A stretch of 7,457 bases of DNA from the NCBI GenBank assembly GCA_023254645.1, contig JALRLA010000300.1:1-7457 (forward strand), in the 5' to 3' direction. Numbering within the stretch: the stretch's first letter is position 1; each line of letters begins with the position of its first letter. The position numbers and the translations under genes were made by a program. Positions 1 through 6,300 of this stretch are shown here, piece after piece. Under the pieces are notes generated by a model. It worked only from the letters and a program-made list of their open reading frames with translations. It ran no database searches and was not told the DNA's origin. Source of the DNA: Bacteroidia bacterium (GTDB lineage Bacteria; Bacteroidota; Bacteroidia; NS11-12g; UBA955).

Positions 1-14
1 AGTAAGGCTTCAGC

Positions 15-1976
15 ATGGCGGGGATTTCCGGATTATGGGTTCTCGCTATTGTGGCGTTAGCCGCAGCTGCGGCCCTATTCCACTATTGGAAAGGGCGCCA
101 ACAAAAGATGTGGTGGCTCCCCATGGGGGCACGCTTCTTGGCCTATTCCCTGCTGGGCATGCTGCTTTTGAATCCCATCAGCGAAGGATTGAAAACGGAA
201 AAGCGCAAACCCAAGGTTTGGGTAGTGCTTGATCGAAGCAGCAGTTTGCGCAATGATTCAGCGGCCATGAACGAATGGGTGCACCGTTTTCAAACGGAAT
301 GGGGGGAGAAGGTCGAATTGTCCCTGGGTCGCTTGAGCGGAGCTTTGCAATTTGATTCTTCGGCCTATTTGGACCCCAGTCGATCTCGGCTGGATGCCCT
401 ATCAGAGTCTTTGACCTTTCAGCCGAATCCCATTGATGCGGTGGTCTTATTGAGCGATGGCCAATGGAACGCAGGTGTGCATCCGCTGTATGCTTCTTGG
501 CCCAATGAAACCAAATTGTATACGGTTCCTTTCGGAAATTCACCGACTCAGGCTCAATTGATCATGGAGCGCTGGAATACGAATGCCGAGGTCAAAGTGA
601 ATGAGCCATTTCGATCGGAATGGGCCTATCGATTGTCGGGAGATTTTCCTTCTACTTCTTCTTTGGTGGTCTCGCATAAAGGGAATACGCTCGGGAGAAT
701 GCCTTTGGGTCCCCGAATTTCCGCCCAATGCGAGATGGATTTGAAGCTCTCAGAATTGGGGAATCAAGTATTGGAAGCCCAAGTCGTAGACGCGGCGGGA
801 AAGGTTTGGTACAAGGAGCAAAAGGCCATTCGCGTGGTTGAGTCTGGGAAAAAAGTGCTGGTGGTTTACAGCGAATTGCATCCCGATGTTGGCGCACTTA
901 GCAGAAGTTTAAAAGCCAGCAATGGCCATGCAGTGATCACCCAGCCCCTAAAAGAAGCCATTCCAGATGGTTTGGACTTGATTGTTCAGTTTGGACTCAA
1001 TTCCTCCCAGCTGAATCGTTTGCCCAACGACGTGCCTGTTTGGCATTTTCCCACGCCAGAAGAGGCCAGCGCGCTTTTTGCTCATCGAACGAAACTCCAA
1101 CTTCCTCAATCAGGCGTATGGCAAGGATCTGCCTATTGGACCCCAGAATCAGAGTCGTTCATTGACGGCTTGGAGGAGTATCCTCCCTTGTACATGCCTG
1201 TGCTAAAAAGTGGGTCCCTCCCCGAATCTTCCATTTCCATGAAGCAATTCGCCCTTGGTGCCAGCACCTCCTTCCCTTTGGCCGTTTTTCAGCCCTATTC
1301 GGGAATGGACGAGGCTTGGTTCTTTGGCAAAGGTCTTTGGCGCTGGCGAGCGGCTTGTTATCGCCGAAATCAATCGTTTGATGCTTTTGACCGTTGGGTT
1401 TTGTCGGTGGCAGGTCGATTGATGGCCCAAGCGGGAGCTCGAAATGCCTTGCAATTGCGAAGCATTCCTGAAAAGCCTCGAGAGTCGGAAGCCTTTGCTG
1501 TTCGCCTTTGGAAGACAGGGCCAGATGGTCAAATGAGCGGTGAGGGAAATTTCGCTCTGAAGCTGGAGAAAGGGTCGGGTACAGGAACCTGGAATTTGGT
1601 ACAAGAAGCCAATTTGAGCCGCAATGCCGAAGTGTGGCAGTCGGCTTTTCAAGGCTTGGATACCGGTGACTACCGCTTGGTGGCTTCCTGGACCAAGGGG
1701 AGTTCCAAACTGGAACAATCGCTGGCTTGGAAAGTGACCCTACCGCCATTGGAGCCTCAGTTGGGATCAGATACGGCCTTGTTGAAACAGTGGGCAAGCG
1801 AACATCAGGGGGGCATGCTGGCCCAACCCTATAAGGGCGGAATCGAGTTGCCGGAATCCCGCATCGACGAAAGTTGGACCCAGTGGCCTTGGAGAGAACA
1901 AGGGCTGTTGTTGCTGATTGTGAGCTTTCTGCTCGGGACTGAATGGTTCTTGCGCAAATGGCTAGGCCACATTTGA
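15..1976 (+). CDS. VWA-like domain membrane protein (BatA-like architecture), function unknown
   Basis: The 653-residue product looks like an inner-membrane protein with a large periplasmic part. Two hydrophobic helices lie at about residues 5-23 and 37-53. The next segment reads VWVVLDRSSSL (residues 68-78), the first strand of a VWA domain with a DxSxS metal-site motif (D73, S75, S77). A second VWA-like strand with LLSDG is at 145-149. The domain is short (about 73-175), and the usual metal-site Thr is not clear; S124 is the nearest candidate. From about 278 a new alpha/beta segment begins with KKVLVVYSELHPD, resembling the glutamine-amidotransferase-like region that follows VWA in similar Bacteroidota and Planctomycetes membrane proteins. 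The GLWRWR motif (440-445) fits that family. A last membrane helix is at about 629-645. ATG 15 places the first helix correctly and has no visible Shine-Dalgarno, as is common in this phylum. A TAA at 3-5 could end an upstream gene. mnmA follows after 22 bases, so co-transcription is plausible. The gene is certain; the role is not. Confidence 0.88.
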   Translation: MAGISGLWVLAIVALAAAAALFHYWKGRQQKMWWLPMGARFLAYSLLGMLLLNPISEGLKTEKRKPKVWVVLDRSSSLRNDSAAMNEWVHRFQTEWGEKVELSLGRLSGALQFDSSAYLDPSRSRLDALSESLTFQPNPIDAVVLLSDGQWNAGVHPLYASWPNETKLYTVPFGNSPTQAQLIMERWNTNAEVKVNEPFRSEWAYRLSGDFPSTSSLVVSHKGNTLGRMPLGPRISAQCEMDLKLSELGNQVLEAQVVDAAGKVWYKEQKAIRVVESGKKVLVVYSELHPDVGALSRSLKASNGHAVITQPLKEAIPDGLDLIVQFGLNSSQLNRLPNDVPVWHFPTPEEASALFAHRTKLQLPQSGVWQGSAYWTPESESFIDGLEEYPPLYMPVLKSGSLPESSISMKQFALGASTSFPLAVFQPYSGMDEAWFFGKGLWRWRAACYRRNQSFDAFDRWVLSVAGRLMAQAGARNALQLRSIPEKPRESEAFAVRLWKTGPDGQMSGEGNFALKLEKGSGTGTWNLVQEANLSRNAEVWQSAFQGLDTGDYRLVASWTKGSSKLEQSLAWKVTLPPLEPQLGSDTALLKQWASEHQGGMLAQPYKGGIELPESRIDESWTQWPWREQGLLLLIVSFLLGTEWFLRKWLGHI

Positions 1977-1986
1977 TCAATATCCC

Positions 1987-1994
1987 GACCTTTG
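1987..1994 (+). promoter_or_regulatory. Possible Bacteroidota -7 box (TAnnTTTG-like) just before mnmA
   Basis: GACCTTTG matches the Bacteroidota -7 consensus TAnnTTTG except for its first base, and is followed by C as often seen. It ends four bases before the mnmA ATG, so transcription from it would give an mRNA with almost no leader. I find no TTG at the expected 17-23 base distance upstream: the nearest are at 1973-1975 (too close) and 1950-1952 (too far). This makes it a weak candidate. It would let mnmA be expressed apart from the membrane-protein gene. Confidence 0.25.
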
Positions 1995-1998
1995 CAGC

Positions 1999-3192
1999 AT
2001 GGCTCGGGTAGTAGTCGGTTTGTCTGGAGGAGTCGACAGTTCTGTCGCGGCTGCCTTGCTCTTGGAAGAAGGGCACGAAGTCATTGGCTTGTTCATGCGA
2101 AATTGGAATGACGCCGCCGTTACTCTGGAAGATGAATGCCCCTGGATAGACGATTCGCGTGACGCCATGTTAGTCGCCGAAAAATTGGGAATTCCCTTTC
2201 AGGTTTTGGACCTGAGTGCAGCCTACAAAGAGCGAATTGTCGACTACATGTTTCGGGAGTACGAGCAGGGGAGAACCCCCAATCCCGATGTGTTGTGCAA
2301 CCGGGAAATCAAATTCGACCTTTTTTTGAATCACGCCCTATTGATTGGAGCCGAGTTTGTGGCTACGGGCCATTACGCCCAACGGGTAGAGCAAGATGAG
2401 GAATATCGATTGCTGGCGGGCAAAGACGCCAATAAGGATCAGAGCTATTTTTTGTGTCAATTGAGCCAAGCACAGTTGGCCAAAGCGCTCTTTCCATTGG
2501 GTTCATTGGAGAAGTCAGCGGTTCGTGCGAAAGCGGCAGAATTGGGCTTGGTGACGGCTCAGAAAAAAGACTCTCAGGGCCTTTGCTTCATTGGACATGT
2601 GTCTCTGCCTGAATTCCTGCAACAACAACTAAAGCCCAAGCAGGGAAATGTGGTAGAAATAGAGGCTGATTCTGAGCGCTTATCTCGGTGGATGCGAAAC
2701 CGCCGGTTGGAAAATGAATCCAGCTGGGGATTGCCTTTATCGCCTGAAGATGGCCGGGTGATCGGTCAACACAATGGCGCTCATTTTTACACCATAGGTC
2801 AACGCAAAGGCTTGAACATAGGCGGCAAGGTCAAGCCCTTGTTTGTGTTGCAAACGGACGTCGTTGAAAATGTGGTATATGTGGGACAAGGCGAAGATCA
2901 TCTGGCCTTGTATAGCCCCTTTTTGAGGGTTCTTCATCGAGATGCCCATTGGGTGCGCGAATCGGCAAAATCGGCTGTCCTTTCCAAAGATGGGATTAGA
3001 TGCCGCATTCGTTATCGGCAAGCCTTGTTGCCTTGTCGACTTCAGGAAGATGATCTTGGGTATGTTTTGGTCTTTGAAGAGCCACAAAAAGCCGTAACTC
3101 CGGGTCAATTTTTGGCGGTTTACCTAAAAGATGAACTGGTTTTTAGCGGAGTGATAAACGACTTTTCACGCAGTCTCGGTTCGCCCGTCTAA
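1999..3192 (+). CDS. mnmA: tRNA-specific 2-thiouridylase MnmA
   Basis: Cytoplasmic ATP-dependent enzyme that puts sulfur on C2 of the wobble uridine (U34) of the tRNAs for Lys, Glu and Gln, using sulfur passed on from a cysteine desulfurase. The 397-residue protein shows all the hallmarks. The PP-loop ATP site is GLSGGVDSSVAA at residues 7-18. The NPDVLCN segment carries the first catalytic cysteine, C100. ATGHYA is at 122-127 and KDQSYFL at 146-152. DSQGLCFIG carries the second cysteine, C196, and YTIGQRKGL is at 264-272. The C-terminal beta-barrel part ends with a TPGQF motif and the FSGVI segment. It is about 30 residues longer than the E. coli enzyme because of an insert at about 222-256, which I recall from Flavobacteriia MnmA proteins. 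ATG 1999 puts the PP-loop at its usual distance from the N-terminus. It lies 22 bases after the upstream gene and ends at TAA 3190-3192. Function is highly secure. Confidence 0.98.
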   Translation: MARVVVGLSGGVDSSVAAALLLEEGHEVIGLFMRNWNDAAVTLEDECPWIDDSRDAMLVAEKLGIPFQVLDLSAAYKERIVDYMFREYEQGRTPNPDVLCNREIKFDLFLNHALLIGAEFVATGHYAQRVEQDEEYRLLAGKDANKDQSYFLCQLSQAQLAKALFPLGSLEKSAVRAKAAELGLVTAQKKDSQGLCFIGHVSLPEFLQQQLKPKQGNVVEIEADSERLSRWMRNRRLENESSWGLPLSPEDGRVIGQHNGAHFYTIGQRKGLNIGGKVKPLFVLQTDVVENVVYVGQGEDHLALYSPFLRVLHRDAHWVRESAKSAVLSKDGIRCRIRYRQALLPCRLQEDDLGYVLVFEEPQKAVTPGQFLAVYLKDELVFSGVINDFSRSLGSPV

Positions 3193-3280
3193 CTTTTTAA
3201 TAGATAGTTGATTCGGCTTAGTGTCATATTTTCTTGACTAGGCAATGAAATGGTGTTTTTTGCGTCTATGCATACATAGT
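3193..3280 (+). promoter_or_regulatory. AT-rich intergenic region with candidate promoter elements for the PKD gene
   Basis: This 88-base gap is the only non-coding stretch of any size. It has no hairpin followed by a T run, so no intrinsic terminator for mnmA can be supported. Two weak Bacteroidota-type promoter arrangements (TTG, then TAnnTTTG) are visible. One is TTG 3208-3210 with TATTTTCT at 3227-3234, which would give a leader of about 40 bases. The other is TTG 3234-3236 with a TTTTTTG-type box at 3255-3262, which keeps the TTTG core but not the leading TA. An inverted repeat, CTATG-CATA-CATAG (3266-3279), sits immediately before the ATG at 3281. Choice between the promoters is not possible by eye. 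Confidence 0.35.
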
Positions 3281-3349
3281 ATGCTCACTTTGAAGAGATT
3301 GGCCCTACTGGCCGTGTCGGTATTTGCGTTTTTGGTTCCTGGCCGTTCC
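3281..3349 (+). other. Predicted Sec signal peptide of the PKD-array protein
   Basis: Residues 1-23 show the three-part layout: a short basic start (K5, R6), a hydrophobic stretch LALLAVSVFAFLV, and a P-G-R-S region with small residues at -3 (G21) and -1 (S23), followed by Q24. Gln just after the cut is common in Bacteroidota exported proteins. There is no cysteine right after the core, so it does not look like a lipoprotein. Confidence 0.8.
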
Positions 3350-6300
3350 CAAATTTCCTCTACAGGAAAGACCTTCTACATGAGCTTCATGGAGATGGAA
3401 ACGCGCTCGGGTGGGTATCCCGATTCGTTGTTGATCTATGTGACCAGCGAGTTCAATACCAAAATCAAGTTGGATAACCCTCGGGTAGCTGGTTCCTTGC
3501 AGACCATCAACATCACCAAAAATACGGTGAACCGGGTGGCGGTTGATCCGCAGTTTTACTACCCCGTTGGGTCGGAATTCAATGCCAGTGATCTGAATTC
3601 TAAACGCGGAATGCGCATCATCGCAGATGATCCCGTGAATGTGTATTGCATGAACTTGGAACAAAACCGTTCGGCAGCTACATTCATCATGCCCTATGAG
3701 TCCATACCGACAGCGCCTGAATTCTATGTGCCTTCTTATGTTCCCAATGTAAGAACCAATGCATTTGGTTCACCAAAATACGCTCAAAGCGAATTCGTCA
3801 TCATTGGAATGGACAACAACGTCAAAGTTGAAATTACCCCCGTTTACAAAACGGCCGGGGGTAAAACAGCTGGTTCGGCCTATACCGTAACTCTAGCCAA
3901 GGGTCAGGTTTACCAAGTGCAAAGTGATGTGGCTGATGGCAACCAAGGCAGCCCACCACAGCACAATCAAGTGGGAGGTGGAGCCATTCAAGGTGATATG
4001 ACGGGGACCCGAATTCGCGTTGTGCAAGGTTGCGGTAAAATCAATGTTTTCTCAGGCAATCGTTCTGGCTTTGTTGATCGTGCCGGCGGCACTTGCGGGG
4101 CTTTGGGTCGCGATCATATGTATACCCAAGTCATTCCTACCAACGCATTGGGTAAGGACTATGTGATGATGCCCTTCAAGGGTCAAACTGGGGGTTATGT
4201 CTACAAAATCATCGCGGCTCATGATTCAACCGATGTGTACATCAACGGCTCGTTCGCGATGCAACTAAAGAAAGCCGGTGACTGGTTGTACCGAAATGTG
4301 ACCGGATTGACTGCCACCTGCGTCAAAACTTCGAAGGGAGCCTATTGTGTGCAATACATGAAGAATGGCCAGTGCAGTGGCTACGGTGGGAACCGTGGAG
4401 ACGCCTCCATTTTGGTGATGCCTGATGCCACTCAACAGCTGCTTAAAACAGTAGTGGGTACAGCGACGACCAACAACATGAACCTGCACTGGGTAAATAT
4501 TTTGGTGCGAAAAACAGCGACGAAAGCCGTCAAAGTGAACGGTTCATTCATCTCTTCGAACAACTTCACCACCGTTTGCAACGATTACGCCTTTGCCATG
4601 GTGCAGGTGGGGAATCCTAGCTACAATACCATTGAGTGCGATAGCGGTATGGTATGCGTGGCTTATGGCATTGGTCAATTCGAAAGCTATGCGTACTCAG
4701 CGGGTGCTTTGTTTGAGAACGTGGAATATGATTTTGATATCATTCGCAACACCAAGTGTCCGGGTGAAACTGTAACCATCAAGACCAAGAAAAGCTACAA
4801 CAGTGTCAAAGCCTACATCTGGAATTTTGGAGATGGAAATACGGGTACAGGCCAGGAGGTGAAGCACAAATTTGAGAAAGTGGGAAGTTATTATGTGGTC
4901 TTGAAGATGGTCGTTCCTGGCAATTGCAGCGTCGACGATACCATCTTCCGAAGCAAAATTGTCAACGTATTGCCCGGTCCTATTTTCAATTTCCCCGATA
5001 CCACGGTGCAGTGCACCAATTCCATCAACTTGAAATTCTCGGGGCCTGCTAGTTCCAAATTCCTGTACAAATGGCAAGATTCCTCTACTGCACAAACCTA
5101 TACGGCTAAAGCTGCGGGAATGGTTTGGTTGAAGATTTTGGACACGAGCACCAATTGCATCAACATCGATTCAACCCTGGTTTTGCGCGCCGACCCCATC
5201 ATTGCCAAAATCTCTTACGATACCCTGAATCAGTGCGGTAAACAGAACTACTTCTCCTTATCGGATTCAACCAAATTCAACAACGATGCTTTTGGTTGGG
5301 CGACTTGGGACTTGTTCGATTGGAACCGGAACCTGTTCGTGAAGAGTTCAGAAAAGCGATTCATGTACAGTTTTGATACAGCGGGCTCTTTTGATTTGCG
5401 CTACATCGTATCCAGTAAATTGGGCTGCAGAGATACCCTTGATACGGCCTTGTTGGTAGAGCGAATGCCCATTGCGAAAATCAACATCCCTCAAGATTAT
5501 TATTGCCAGTACGCCAAGGCTGATTTCTTGGATTCGTCCATCTATGATAAGGGTGTATTGCGCGCCGTTTGGGAATTCTCAGATGGATCTCGCGACACGG
5601 CTACCCCCTATTTGTACAACTACCATTTCCAGACCTACGATACTTTCAGCATTCGTCTGATTGCTGAGTCCATCTACCATTGTCGGGATACGGCAGATTC
5701 AACCATTATCGTACACCCTGCTCCAGTAGCTGACTTTACCATCAATATTGACAATCCTTGTTTTAAGCAGAACTCCTTTGATTTTGATGATGCCAGCAGT
5801 ATACCCTATGGTACTTATGATCACGCTTGGTTCTTGGAAGGGGCGCCAAACGCCTCTAGTTCCTTGTCGAATTACAAATTCAAGGACACAGGGTACGAAA
5901 AAGTCATATTGATTGCCGTTTCCGATCAGGGCTGTGCCGATACCATTCAAAAGTCGGTATTCATTGCCACAGAACCCAAAGCAAAATGGACCATCACCGA
6001 TTCCAATGTCTGCTTTGCTAGCCATTTCTTTGACTTGGAAGACAATTCCGAATCAGCAGAAGCACCCAATGCCATGAATGCGAAGAACAACTGGTATTTT
6101 GGAGACGGAACTACAGCAACCGGAAGTCCTGTTAAAAATAAGACCTTCTCCGCTTCGGGTATGTACTTTGTCAAGTTGGTGGCCCAAACCAATTACGGAT
6201 GCAAAGATTCAGCAGAGCGAATGGTGAATGTTCGGGATAATCCAGATGCGACCATAACTCCGGCCAATGCGGTTCAATGCCTGAACGGCAATGAGTTTAG

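Noticed and set aside
1..5. End of an upstream gene at TAA 3-5.
   Set aside because: Too few bases to support a coding frame; mentioned only as a possibility in the first gene's entry.
1159..2076. Long minus-strand open frame (305 codons) opposite the membrane-protein gene and the start of mnmA.
   Set aside because: It is a shadow of two well-supported plus-strand genes. Its translation is rich in Pro, Arg and Ser without domain pattern, and it crosses the gene boundary.
3191..3210. Possible terminator after mnmA around the TTTTT run.
   Set aside because: Only a four-base AACT/AGTT pairing flanks it and the T run is in the loop rather than after a stem, so it does not fit an intrinsic terminator.
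3305..3664. Minus-strand frame of 119 codons, and similar short frames at 4265-4489, 4697-5095, 5699-6025 and 6791-7078.
   Set aside because: All lie inside the continuous plus-strand PKD gene, with no recognisable motif of their own.
3576..4016. Cluster of GAATTC hexamers within about 440 bases.
   Set aside because: Most arise from Glu-Phe or Asn-Ser codons in the coding frame; spacing is irregular and no other structure accompanies them.
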